64,000 nucleotides of DNA, from positions 19,345,425 through 19,409,424 of the forward strand of contig CM063251.1 in assembly GCA_032158295.1 (NCBI GenBank), given 5' to 3'. Position 1 is the stretch's first letter. Every line of letters begins with the position of its first letter. The DNA comes from Pycnopodia helianthoides (lineage: Eukaryota; Echinodermata; Asteroidea; Forcipulatida; Asteriidae). The notes beneath the pieces were generated by a model that was not told the origin of the DNA, did no database searches, and saw only the letters and a program-made list of their open reading frames with translations. The translations under genes were made by a program, and so were the position numbers. This document shows, piece by piece, positions 45,225 to 56,263 of this stretch.

Positions 45225-45291
45225 GTAAGCGAGAAGAATGGTGATCGCAAGCGCAGAATTCGGCGGTAAGCAGATCCATGAAAATTGGCCC

Positions 45292-46103
45292 AGCACTCGC
45301 GATGTGCAATTTACATATTATTTCATGGGATTTCCTAATTGAGACAGATCGCAATTGAGGCTTTTACGTCGACACCCTTTAGTTCCAGTATCTTCGCAAT
45401 TTACTGTTGTTGTTTCTTTTTTTTTAAAACAGAAATTGCAGTTAATTGCAGATGGTGTGCCAAGGCTGTCGAATCCATAAATATAAAATACTCGTCGCAT
45501 AGAGTGTACTTTTTATGAATGATGTATCCGTCATGACTCGTTCGCACGGTGCAAACCGTGTTTAAGACACGGTGTGTCGCATGTAAAATGGGCTGTGCCC
45601 ATAAATATAAATGCCTGAGCACTAATTACAAAAAAGCCTCTCCAACATTAAAGGCGTTCGTGTCCACTTGCAAAAGGGGGGTCATCAATTTTGTAAAATG
45701 GGCAACATTGATGCTACGTTAATGGGCTTGTACTTTATGGAGAAGGTGATGATAATGTTTTGTGGGTGTTCATTGTTGGCCTCGTTATTATGGCACCGTG
45801 CCAGTACATGTTATCAAGCGAACACAATTACCCAAGATCTAATTAGAAACAATATCCTTCAGCCAAGGAAACTGTCGTCTCGTTGTGGTCTCCAGACGGG
45901 AAACCGACCCTGTTTTCCCCTTCTTGCTCACGTCTAATCCGATCAAGAATGTCTTTTGTGACAAATTAGAAAGTGGAGAAAGTTCGTAGGCTCTTTATGA
46001 AAAAGTGAGAGAAAAAAAAACATGTCCGGAAAAAAAATCTCCAACAAGGAGTAGTAAGTTGAAAGCTATTAACTCCGTGGAAAGTTGAGATTGGTGTGTA
46101 TGG
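45292..46103. other. Gene-poor stretch
   Basis: Contains a hairpin-prone GCACGGTGCAAACCGTG at 45543-45559. A plus-strand 89-codon frame at 45668-45937 has no recognised domain. Confidence 0.4.
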
Positions 46104-46498
46104 TTAAAGGAACATTACAGAATTGGTTTTTGCTAACAAAACAGTTGCTGGCAGTGTAAGCACTTTATTTAATCCACCATATATTTAAACTGACAAACCT
46201 GTAGAAGTTTGAGATCGATCGGCCATCTGGGTCACGAGAAAATAGTGAAAAACTGATTACACATTTTGCATGAAATCATATAGATTCAACAAATGAATAA
46301 AACGCTCACTGAGCGATAAACTCCAATCGGAAAATTAGTTTATTCATTTCTCATCAAATATGACATTTCAGACAGAAATATTTCAAGGGATGTTTTCTAC
46401 TAACATCATCATTTGACCGTGTAAGTTTTATGTAAATCTGTGATCAAAAAGTAGAATTTACAAGTTTTTTTCTTACCAATTCTGTAATGTTCCTTTAA
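46104..46498 (+). repeat. TTAA-bounded MITE, family A copy 3
   Basis: 395 bp, same orientation as copies 1 and 2, intact inverted ends and TTAA, with the ATCATC interior block shared with copy 2. Confidence 0.92.
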
Positions 46499-47115
46499 AT
46501 AAGCATTCCCCAATATTCCTGAAAATACATTGATGGTTTATATCAAGAGAATAACTAAAACGATTTCTTTAATTCGCGCTGCACTTCCCCCGCGCACATA
46601 ATTATAAAAGTACTTTGTCCCTTTTTCGAATCTTGCATAAATAAATAGCAACAGCTTATGAGGGAGACGTAGACGGCTGCGGGTTACTAAATAGTTATTC
46701 GAATAAAATGTTATATCTTTTTTCATTAACGTTTTGGCTCCAATTCCCCACAAAAAACCGGCAAAATTATCAGGGTATAATTAATGATGATAATACTTTT
46801 TTAAAGATCAACTTTAACAGAGAAATATGAAGCGATGGAAGTAAATAATGCCCCAAGCTGTATTTACATTAAAATACCAATATGTAATCTAATCTATGTG
46901 ATTCATATGTGGTCTCTCTTGATGTTTTGTTTTTTCCACTTGACGATAGCATTGTGATGAAATACCTCGGCTTCAAAAATCTGTTTATTCGTTCATTTCT
47001 GAGTATTAGACAGTACGTGGCGGACACACTTTCATTTGATTTCAAAATAATGATCATTCTTATTATATTCAAAAATCTTCATCTGTGCATTTGTCTTTCT
47101 TTTTACATTATTGTT
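46499..47115. other. Gene-poor AT-rich stretch
   Basis: No exon, promoter or repeat family recognised. Confidence 0.5.
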
Positions 47116-47245
47116 GAGGCTTGAAAGCGCTGTTAGGCTTGCATATGGCGCTTTATAAATCCATTATTATTGTTCTTATTGTTCTTATTCTTCTTCTTAC
47201 TCTTCTTCTTCTTCTTCTTCTTGTTCTTATTATTATTATTCTACG
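47116..47245 (+). repeat. Retroposon 3' tail and ATT/CTT microsatellite
   Basis: GCGCTGTTAGGCTTGCATAT then GGCGCTTTATAAATCC followed by ATTATTATTGTTCTT and CTTCTT repeats. A GGCGCTATATAAAT plus ATT-repeat 3' end is typical of common animal SINE/LINE tails. The 5' part of the element is absent. Confidence 0.65.
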
Positions 47246-47685
47246 TCTAAAATGCACATCATATTCACGTATGAAATGAAATACCTCTTGGCCTCTATTA
47301 AAGAAAAACATTCTTAAATAACAGTGAAATAAGAATGTATCTAGGTTTCGTGACAAAAAGGCAAACTTTTGACGTTTACTTTTTAAATAACCGAGCTAAG
47401 GTTTCAGAGTTACGGCGGGCCACACCTTGCAAGGTTCAAATTCGGATAAAGTTTCTTCTTTCTGTAAGTAAGAAGTTTTACTATTTACTTCGATTTGATT
47501 ATGTTCATTTGACCAGAGAAACCCTAGCCTTGCATGAAAGGAAGCATACATTGATAACAAAATTTTTCAAATAAAGTATGCTTGTTGCTATTTTCCTCCA
47601 CATGACGATGCTTACCACACGTCGGTGTTGAGTAAAAAAAGAAAAAGACGAAGAATAACTTATGCAATGTTCTTATGATTTGAAG

Positions 47686-48045
47686 CAGCGCCGAAACTAG
47701 GGTAAAATTCTTAGGGGGGAGGGGGCACGAGGGGTGCACTTTTTTTCTATGGGGCACTTCCGTTTGCATTTCTCCTAAACAGCCCCCTTTTCAGCGCTCT
47801 TGTTATGACATTTACTATTTTTACAAGATAATGTAACGTAAAGTGTAAAAACAAGTACATTGTCTGCGTGTAAGATTAGTTTTAAAAACATTGAAATATC
47901 CACATGAAAGCTCATAAAATGTGATATTTTACACAGGTAATTTTTAATGTAAAAAGTCAAGATTTCAAATGGGGGGGGGGCACTGACATCAATAGGGGAG
48001 GCACGCAACCCCCGTGCCCCCCCCCCCCCCCCAGTTATGCCACTG
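47686..48045 (+). repeat. hAT-type MITE with 8-bp target duplication, family E copy 2
   Basis: ATTTGAAG is present directly at 47678-47685 and 48046-48053. The element starts CAGCGCCGAAACTAGGG and ends CCCCAGTTATGCCACTG, the CAGTGGCGTAACT-type inverted ends of hAT MITEs. The interior matches 2826-3134. G- and C-homopolymers (47971-47980, 48018-48032) lie near the 3' end. Confidence 0.92.
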
Positions 48046-48053
48046 ATTTGAAG

Positions 48054-49119
48054 AAGAGGTCCGGTACCGCTGCGATAGGTCTCTCCAGCCACGCAGATGC
48101 ACTTTGCGGCAATGTTACTAAGTGTATTTTTGTGTGGGATGTCTTCATGTTGTGCCCATGTCCATGATGTTATTAAGGTTTCTGGCTGATAATAAAGTAT
48201 GAAACACTTACAAACGCAATTTTGATCTCGGCCTTAGCCGTTACCAGACTGTCTACCTAAAGTTACCATTTAATTCGAGGCTGTACCAAGACCAATCAAT
48301 TGCACTTCGCTACCGTTCCCTTCGGGGCACACTTTACGCCTTACCAATTTTGCACGAAGTAGTTATTTCTGGAGCTTTTAACCCAGAAAAAAAGTATGGT
48401 TAAGTTTTTAGCACTGACTACTCGTGAAATTGAGCAGTGTTTCGAGGTATTTTTTAACCGCAGTTTCGGGTTTAATTGTTAATACTTTGAACCCATGTCG
48501 TTTTTCCGGATCGCCATCGGAACTTTTTAAAATAGCGCCCAAATTTCCTGGAAGAAAAATCTTTGTTTTTTTTAAACCCTCAAACGAGGCCGGCACCTGT
48601 CTTTCTTTTAAAGGGTTTGTTTTGCATTTTTTTAATTTACGATTTCTTGATCTAGGTGTGCTGTCTACATGGCCTGGGTAAGTTTAAGCGTATTTGTTTG
48701 ATTAATTATTGATACAATTATGCGTTTATTCAGATCGCTTTTTTATGTTTGTTCGTTTGATTACAACTCGTTATTTGTGTGAACTTCAGCTACAGATCGC
48801 TTTATTATTAATTTTGTTTAAGACTTTGATGTTTGGACATCAATTGTTTTGAACAGCACCATTGAATGACAGTACTGGTTTGCAGTGCTTGTCGTTTTGT
48901 CTTAACATACGCATTGAATAGGGTCCTGTTGGATATTGATTAGTCAGTACAAAATATAAGCACTGTCCCCCGTGTCTATACTCTCAAATCTATAAACATT
49001 TGACAACCCTGCAACTGGGTAGGGACAGAGAGAAATAAAAAGATTCTGCTTTCTCATATCATTGCATTGCCGATTTACACAAAATAAGTATAAACAAGAA
49101 GAAGAAAAAAACAAAACAA
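48054..49119. other. Gene-poor stretch
   Basis: A plus-strand 85-codon frame at 48424-48681 ends beside CCTGGGTAAGT, a donor-like site preceded by TTTCTTGATCTAG, but I recognise no domain and no partner exon. Confidence 0.35.
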
Positions 49120-49141
49120 AAACAACACCAACGACAACAAA

Positions 49142-49233
<92 letters not shown>

Positions 49234-49239
49234 CAACAG

Positions 49240-49270
<31 letters not shown>

Positions 49271-49390
49271 AACAACAACAACAATACCAGCAATAACAAC
49301 AACAGCACCAGCAACAGCAACAGCAAACAGCAATAGCAACGGCAGTAGCAATAGCAACAACAGCAACAACAACAGCAAACAAACAAACAA
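49120..49390. repeat. (CAA)n microsatellite, about 270 bp
   Basis: A pure AAC/CAA core at 49142-49231 is followed by interrupted CAA/CAG/CAT triplets. Long Asn-, Leu-, Val- and Cys-rich frames across it are artefacts of the triplet. Confidence 0.97.
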
Positions 49391-49961
49391 AAACATACAT
49401 CCCCACTGAATACAATAAATACAAATAACGAACACCTAACGTAAACGGAACGAAATCCATTCGTTAAAATGCCGGATGTAACACGCACGGAACTACTAAT
49501 CACGTTCAATGATTTCTAATAGATGCTTATTTTGGGGGTTAAAGTCGGAAAATTTATTTTTGCAAATGTTTTTCAGAGTTGTTTGAGGAGAAATGCTTAA
49601 AAAACCTGCCGAGAGAATGCAGCGAAATATAAATTTGAATTTGGTCGCTACATCCAGGCGGTTAAAAAAAAAAAGTAATTCCAGGTATATTTAAAGTATA
49701 AGCCAGGACTTGAAAGTTTTTTTTAACAACTATAGTTTGTTAAAAACAAGTTTCACGAAAACAAAATCCTTCGGAAATATTTGTCCGATTTAGCACATAA
49801 TTATAGACGACATGCCTTACATAAGTCTTTAAACAAAACAAAAACATAGACTGACATTTTTTTCCTCTATTGTACTTGTAAAATGGCAACAAAAAAGATA
49901 CAACTTTTGATCAAATGAAAAATTATGTGAAGCGTATTGTTCGACGGGAACATTGTCCTAC

Positions 49962-50064
49962 CTTTTGGTACGTGCGCAGCGTTGCTCACAGGCAGCTCGA
50001 CTGGTTTCAATCCAAATGGTTATAGTACACTGGTTGGGATCGGTCGCTGCGCCAGCTTTATAAA
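49962..50064 (-). promoter_or_regulatory. Candidate TATA promoter and non-coding first exon
   Basis: On the minus strand TTTATAAA (50057-50064) sits in GC-rich sequence. About 30 nt downstream lies CCAACCAGTG, and a stretch without ATG continues to ACCAAAAG/GTAGGA, a donor at 49962/49961. That is the expected form of a TATA promoter with a spliced 5' leader of about 70 nt. It faces the peptide gene, whose leader may begin at an acceptor at 31386. The TATA is self-complementary, so direction is not fixed by it. Confidence 0.3.
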
Positions 50065-51266
50065 CGGACGGTTGTACCCTCTGGTTCCCGCCGCGTGTCG
50101 TCATACAACTCAAATCATTATGTCTCAAGTCAAACTCGCTATAATGCATTCTTCGAAATGATTTTTTTTCTTTTTCTTTTAAAGAGCTACATGAAAAGAG
50201 ATCCTTATGGAGACTTAAATACAAATTAATCTATTTGTTTAACGGTAATGTACAGCTTACCTGTATTAATGACACCGGAAGAGGCGGACTGGCCCGATCA
50301 GTACAACGCTCACACTTTGCAGATGCTGTTTGGTTATTGCGTTTATGTCGTCAAAATTGTTTCAGCTGTACTCATCACGTCATGTAAAGGTGTGAAGCTC
50401 AATTGTACATTAGCGGGTGGTTTGAACGCAGAACTCCCCCCTTCCTGACATAGATCCGAAAACCGCAATGCACCTCAATTAAAAAGACCAAGCATTAATC
50501 CGGCGTCGGCATATATAACTATTGTTTTGGTCGGTGCTATTAAGGCTTTTTTTTTTCTCTTCTCACTATACGATGACGTAGGGGCGTCTTTAGCCAAAGA
50601 ACGAGTCCCACGCCGAAGCAGGCCGTGGGATGACGTAGTTTTGTTCTTCCGGTGAACATCACCCCCCCCCCTCCTCCTACTCATCCACCTGAGATGACGC
50701 CAAGCGTTGGTTTCTCCCTGCAGCAACCCCATCGATTGGTTATTGTCAATTCATTAGTAGCTAATATACTGGTCCTTTGGTCATTGAGAAAAGTAGGGGG
50801 GAATATACAGGGACCGTGTTGGTAACACATTTGGATGGTTTAATTACGGAGATATATAGTTTGTGGGAAGGTGTAGATCCGAAGGCGTTGCATGCAGTGA
50901 CCTGTCAGTTGTCATCAACAGTGTTATAATGGCCGACTATATAGGTACGCAACACTTATCCATGCGGGGACTTATTGGCGGATTATTATCTGTAGTTTTT
51001 TCTTTCTTTGGCGGTCTTGCAAATATACTGCAACATTTCCCCTCTAATATAATTAAATTATTTGCACAAAAATTTCCCCAAATGGTTTTAATTTAATCCA
51101 AAATTTGGAAATCAAGCTCTTTGTGAGTACGGGACACGAACCCTCGGGTAGTATTTGTGGAGTGTCTTCGTTGATGAATACGTGTTCATTACGTTTAGTC
51201 TGCAGTAATTTTTATGACCGATTACAATTTGGTCAAATTGATAAACTTGTCGTAGTCCCACTATTA
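50065..51266. other. Gene-poor stretch
   Basis: A donor-like ATACAG/GTAAGC on the minus strand at about 50267-50272 and short plus-strand frames (50248-50448) are present without domain support. A C run lies at about 50661-50670. Confidence 0.4.
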
Positions 51267-51392
51267 GGTCGTGTCCGCATGAACGACTGCGACAGTGGCT
51301 GTGGCCGGAGCGCCGAAAAGTCCTAGTCTCCAACGCTGTCTTGGCAACCACCAGCAGCCGTATAGCCGTAGCCGAAGTCGCCGGATACGGAC
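51267..51392. repeat. CGGCTACG-type MITE, family F copy 2 (diverged)
   Basis: GGTCGTGTCCGC at the left and GGATACGGAC at the right frame CAGTGGCTGTGGCCGGAG and GCCGTATAGCCGTAGCCGAA, matching families at 23937 and 53222. Confidence 0.6.
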
Positions 51393-52287
51393 GCGGATTT
51401 AGTAGTTCTTTTTTTTAACTCGGCCACCACCTCTTGACGACATTATGAGCCTCAATTAGAGGCGAGACCTGAGAAAACAGAACCAAATATCAACCGGAAG
51501 TCCGGTTTAGCCAAACCCTTGCACCATTGAACTCAAGTCCCTCCCATTCCCCATTCGATCCCCCCTTACCCGGTCCCCCTCCACAAATATTGAAACGACT
51601 ATCTTCCGTGTTTTTTTTTCCCGCCAATTCAAACTGACTCCCGTCTAAAGTTGGCCTTCTATGATTGTCGGCATCCTCTTGACCTCGTTCTAGGTTATCA
51701 CTGATTTACCGGTGTCTTTATTTATTTTTTAAAGTTTATTTATAGTTATTGTGAAATTGGCAATCACAAATAACCGGATGAATTTATACCGTTAAAAATA
51801 ATGTTTAAAAAAAAGAAGAAAAAATTGCAAGAAATGATAAAGTGTTTGAAGTACCAGTAGTGTTTCTAAAAACCCACTTAAGAGAAAACAAAATTCGGTC
51901 TGACAGTCAAGGAAGGTGGGAGTAGCTCTGGAGGATACTGAAGTGGGAGGGACAAGATTTTATCGATTTCAATTTTGGAGGTGGAATCTGACTGATGAAA
52001 TGTCAATACTAGGATTGGTGTGGGTGTACGAAATGTTCTAGGAAGTCAGAAGATTTGGTGAAACAAGTTATTATTGAGGGACTAGACCCAATATTAAAGT
52101 GGCGGGGCAATGAACCGACGATCTTTAAACAAAACCCAAAACCAATACAAAACAACTCAAAACTGGTGCACCGATATTGTTGAAATTTTCACAGTCTGGT
52201 GTGTTGATTGAAATCTAGATGATTTGAATTAATTTACTCTTCAAACAATGAATCAAACAAACCAACAGACAAAACAACAAATACAAT
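51393..52287. other. Gene-poor stretch, nothing recognised
   Basis: AT-rich with a pyrimidine-rich patch at 51540-51620. No supported feature. Confidence 0.5.
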
Positions 52288-52351
52288 AACAAACAAACAA
52301 ACAAACAAACAAACAAACAAACAAACAAACAAACAAACAAACAAACAAACA
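52288..52351. repeat. (AAAC)n microsatellite
   Basis: About 16 repeats of AAAC. The minus strand reads as poly(CLFV), an artefact. Confidence 0.95.
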
Positions 52352-52580
52352 GGGACTTATGCTACTTTTCCTTAAATTTGAAATTGATGTACGTTTTTGT
52401 ACAAATAACGAAAATAAAAATCGATCACAACTGACTCTTGGAAAAAGCGACATCTTTCGAGTCACTTTTTTTTAATATGGGGAGTTAAAACAATATTGAT
52501 TTCACATGTTTTTTTTACCTTGTATCTCTGCTGAAAATTGCCCTGCGGAAAAACGTTTTTCTTAAAGGGAAACTATTAAA

Positions 52581-52932
52581 AGGCCGTACTTGATGAGAAA
52601 CGCAGGCCGTGAGGGTGAGAAACCAAAGGCCATGGTGGTGAGAACATAAGCCACGGTGGTGAGAAACACAAGCCGTATGTGGTGAGACACACAGGCCTTG
52701 GTGGTGAGAAACACAAGCCGTATGTGGTGAGAAACACAGGCCGTGGGGTGAGAACATAGGCCGTGAAGGTGAGAAACACAGGCCGTGGTGGTGAGAACAT
52801 AGGCCGTGAATGTGAGAAACACAGGCCGTTGTGGTGAGAAACACAGGCCGTGGTGGTGAGAAACACAGGCCGTAGTGGTGAGAAGCACAAGCCGTAATGG
52901 TGAAAATCTAAAAAGGCCATAGTAATTGGTGA
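52581..52932. repeat. 22-bp minisatellite, about 16 units
   Basis: Units are based on GGCCGTGGTGGTGAGAAACA + CA, with some 20-21-bp variants that drop the AACAC. Because 22 is not a multiple of three, the three minus-strand frames rotate through His/Pro/Phe-rich repeats. Confidence 0.95.
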
Positions 52933-53221
52933 CAACTCACACATATTTTGGTAATAATGTTTATCACGAGGCTCCCAGAAGTTGTCTTAAGATGGGAGCT
53001 GTAAGGGGAATGAGGGTGGGGGTGGAGCTAAGACAAGATCGAGAGAAGTTAACTGTAGACTCATGTTGAGAACAGAGACTGATTAAAGACAGATAGTTGG
53101 CGGGAAGTATGAGACACTGGAAGAGTTCCACAATGAGACGCTGCGTTGGGAAAAGCTGAATGAACATTTTCATTCAATTCTATATGAGGGGGACAGTTAA
53201 TGTTTTAAATGATCGAGCTTC

Positions 53222-53371
53222 GACCGTATATCTGAATTGGCGGCTACAGCTACGGCTACGGCCGTATCCAATAATGTTGCTAAGGACGTCCTATACTTCA
53301 ACGCGTGATGACGCAGCGATCCAGCCTTAGCCGTAGCCGTAGCTGTAGCCGTATCAAATTCGGCTACGGCC
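53222..53371. repeat. CGGCTACGGCTACG-type MITE, family F copy 3
   Basis: 150 bp; GACCGTATATCTGAATT and AAATTCGGCTACGGCC ends, internal GGCGGCTACAGCTACGGCTA, GACGTCCTATACTTCAACGC and GTGATGACGCAGCGATCCAG, all shared with 23937-24058. Confidence 0.8.
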
Positions 53372-55552
53372 TTTCACTCTTTCTTATAGAGTAAATAATG
53401 AAAAGCCTTCTTGGTTTACTTATTGAAAAAACAAACATATTCAAAGCGCAGCCTCTGTACAGTTTCACCCACAGCAAAATGTTATGGCCAGGCAAATTAA
53501 ATACTAAAATATTTAGACAAAATATATAAAAAATGATATTTCGGAAGAATACAAAATATTCACGAAATTGTTTTCGCTTTTGATTTAAATGGTATAATTG
53601 GGTGAAAAAACAAAAACAAACAAACAAGACCAACAACAACAGCAACAACAATAACAACACCCCCAAAGACCCCTGAAACCCCCAAAGTCCGGTAAATATT
53701 GTGTTTGCAATAGAATGACAAAGTTTCTTTATAACAATTGGTAAATCTCAACGAGAAGGGGCCCAATGTCTTTGTGATGTTTACCTCAAAATCATTTGCT
53801 TGTAACGGTGAACTGTTAAGCGCGTTTTTACATGTACGTATTTCTGTTTATGCAAAATATTTTAGTTTAAATAAGTTTATTGCTAAAAGACTGTTTATAT
53901 TGTTGGGAAAGTAAAATTTTGCAATGAAATATTTGAATGTAAAACACATTTAACAAATCAACGCAGAAAATCTGAGAATAAGACTTGACTTCCAATTCCG
54001 GTTACTTGTAAATAATTAAGAATTTCACCCAATTAACGTTCATATTATCACTTAACCTATTTGATGTTTGCGCTATCGGGCATTATGTGCGAAGAGGCTC
54101 AACAAAATTTGCATTTTTGTTTTTCAATGTTAATTTTAACGATGTTTTTGTTTGTATTATATTAAAATTGAAATTGTGTTATAAAAAAATGGCTATCGAT
54201 ATAATATTTTTAGTTTCAAGAATTTCTATGAATAGAATTTAAAAAGGAAGATTTAATTTCATGAAAACACTTCAGTCTTTGCTCGACTTTTTCCTCTTTT
54301 CCGATACACGCGAGACTTGTCAACAGCGCCCCCAAATCGTGTCGACAGCTTTATAATTGTTCACACAACAGCGAAATAAAATTGAAGTGACTCACAAAGA
54401 CGCAGCTTCGGACATCCTTAGTCACGTCTTAGTCTTTTAATAGTCACATTTTATCAACTGAAATTTGACCTGTCCAGCGTTTCATTCTTGTTTTACAATC
54501 TATATCATTAAAAGTTGTTCACAAATGAGTTCTTTCCAATTACCCATTTTTTCCCGAAGCACCCCTTTTCAGCCAGTGTGTTTAAGGGACAATTTAGTGA
54601 AGAAAAAGAAAGAAAGAAGATAGTCCTCTATTAGTTTAATTTGTTTTGCATTTAAAGTCTCAATCTCGTCCATGGCTCGAGGACGCATCGTCGACCGGTA
54701 AATTGGCAGTGAAAGCTCGGCCTGTTTCAGTAAAGAGCAACAGACGCAGAGAAAGCGAGTCACTCCTTTACATTCGGACGGAGAAACGAGAGCATTTTTT
54801 ACGTTCATCGCGATTATATTTCAACGTGGACTCGCTCGAAGGCAAACAATAATTGAAGGTTTTAAGGCAGTGTTTTGTAATATAGTGGTTTTCTAAATAC
54901 ACAAGACAATCAAAATGTTGCCTCCATACTGACGCGACACAGACATTTAATTGAAACCACCCATCTAGTCCTGCTTGTTTTTTCCCCTTATATTTTTTTT
55001 CATTCGAGTCGATAGCACATGAGCAGAACTGACATACGAGCTTTTCGCAGTCTTTGCCCGTTGGCACAAATCTCTGATTTTGCCCGTTGCCGCTTAATGA
55101 TAAATTTTGATGTTAATCTTCGTGCATTGCAGTGCGGTTTCTCTGGTTTGCGAATGAATGTTTTCCCCAAGATTAAACTAAAATGGAATTTGTTGATCAC
55201 CGAGCACACCGTCTCTTGGTCCACGTCTATTTTGACATTTTCCCGAAAGGTTCACCCGACTACTTTGCTCGATAGGAATGGACCAATTTGCTTCCCTAGT
55301 CTTCGGTAACAGCGGAAATCGCATTTCCACTGAACCCGTCTGCCATTTCGGTTTTTGAGCATTTGACATTTTTAAGTCCCGCTGTATGAAAGGACTTTTA
55401 GGGGTCGTTGACTACTGGTACTCTAAACGAACGCATTCAATTCTTGTCAACATTTGCTAGCTCATGGGCCATTTGGTTTAGCTTATGATAAGACCAATGA
55501 CAACTCGAAGAGGCGTGTATGCGGCACATTAAAAAGGGTCCTATATACCACA
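53372..55552. other. Gene-poor stretch
   Basis: CAA-rich microsatellite at about 53620-53660. Open frames on both strands at 54646-54852 and 54768-55309 have ordinary composition but no recognised domain or convincing splice borders. Confidence 0.4.
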
Positions 55553-56263
55553 ATGTAGCCCGAGCTTAAATGTAGCCCGGGACCTTTGTCAGCCCAAACC
55601 TTGTACCTAAATGTAGCACCAGCTCTGTATCTAAATGTGGACCGGGACCGCTGTTAGCACCAGCTTTGTATCTAAATGTAGACCGGGACTGTTGTTAGCA
55701 CCAGCTCTGCATGTATCTTGAACGTGGCCCAGGACCTTTTTTAGCACCAGTTCTGCATGTATCTAAACGTAGCCAATGACCTTTGTTAGCACCAGCTCTG
55801 CAAGTATCTAAATGTAGCCCAGAACCTTTGTTAGCACAAGCTCTGCATGTATCTAAACGTAGCACAGGACCTCTGTTAGCACCAGCTCCTGCATGTAGGC
55901 CTATCTAAACGTAGCCCAGGACCTTTGTTAGCACCAGCTCTGCATGTATCTAAACGTAGCCCAGAACCTTTGTTAGCACCAGCTCTGCATGTATCTAAAC
56001 GTAGCCCAGGACCTTTGTTAGCACCAGCTCTGCATGTATCTAAACGTAGCCCAGGACCTTTGTTAGCCCCAACCCTTTACCTAAATGTAGCCAATGACCT
56101 TTGTTAGCTCCAACCTGTACCTAAATGTAGCCCGGGACTGTTGCTAGCACCAGCTCTGCATGTGTCTAAACGTAGCCCAGGACCTTTGTTAGCACCAGCT
56201 CTGCATGTATCTAAACGTAGCCCAGGACCTTTGTTAGCCCCAACCTTGTACCTAAATATAGCC
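55553..56263. repeat. 45-bp minisatellite, about 16 units
   Basis: Units are GTAGCCCAGGACCTTTGTTA, then GCACCAGCTCTGCATGTATC, then TAAAC. The outer units at both ends are shorter and diverged (GCCCCAACCTTGTACCTAAAT), the inner ones nearly identical. 45 bp is 15 codons, giving a spurious repeated frame at 55925-56107. Confidence 0.97.

Larger units (their letters stand above)
44678..45291. repeat. Outer MITE interrupted by two nested MITEs
   Basis: Left end GGGTCCAACTTCATGGCTCT then GCTTACCG, and right end CGGTAAGCAGATCCATG then AAAATTGGCCC, are inverted copies. Removing 44819-44980 and 45028-45224 leaves a compact element whose remaining halves also pair (GCGCTTAC, GAAGAAT, AATCGGCG/CGGCG). 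Confidence 0.75.

Noticed and set aside
48944..49509. Several frames of 115-163 codons over the CAA tract
   Set aside because: They translate the triplet microsatellite as poly-Asn, poly-Leu, poly-Val or poly-Cys and are open on both strands.
52515..52944. Three His/Pro/Phe-rich minus-strand frames of 108-122 codons
   Set aside because: All are products of the 22-bp minisatellite.
55925..56107. Frame with 15-residue repeats starting MLAPALHVSK
   Set aside because: Direct translation of the 45-bp array; ends as soon as unit length changes.
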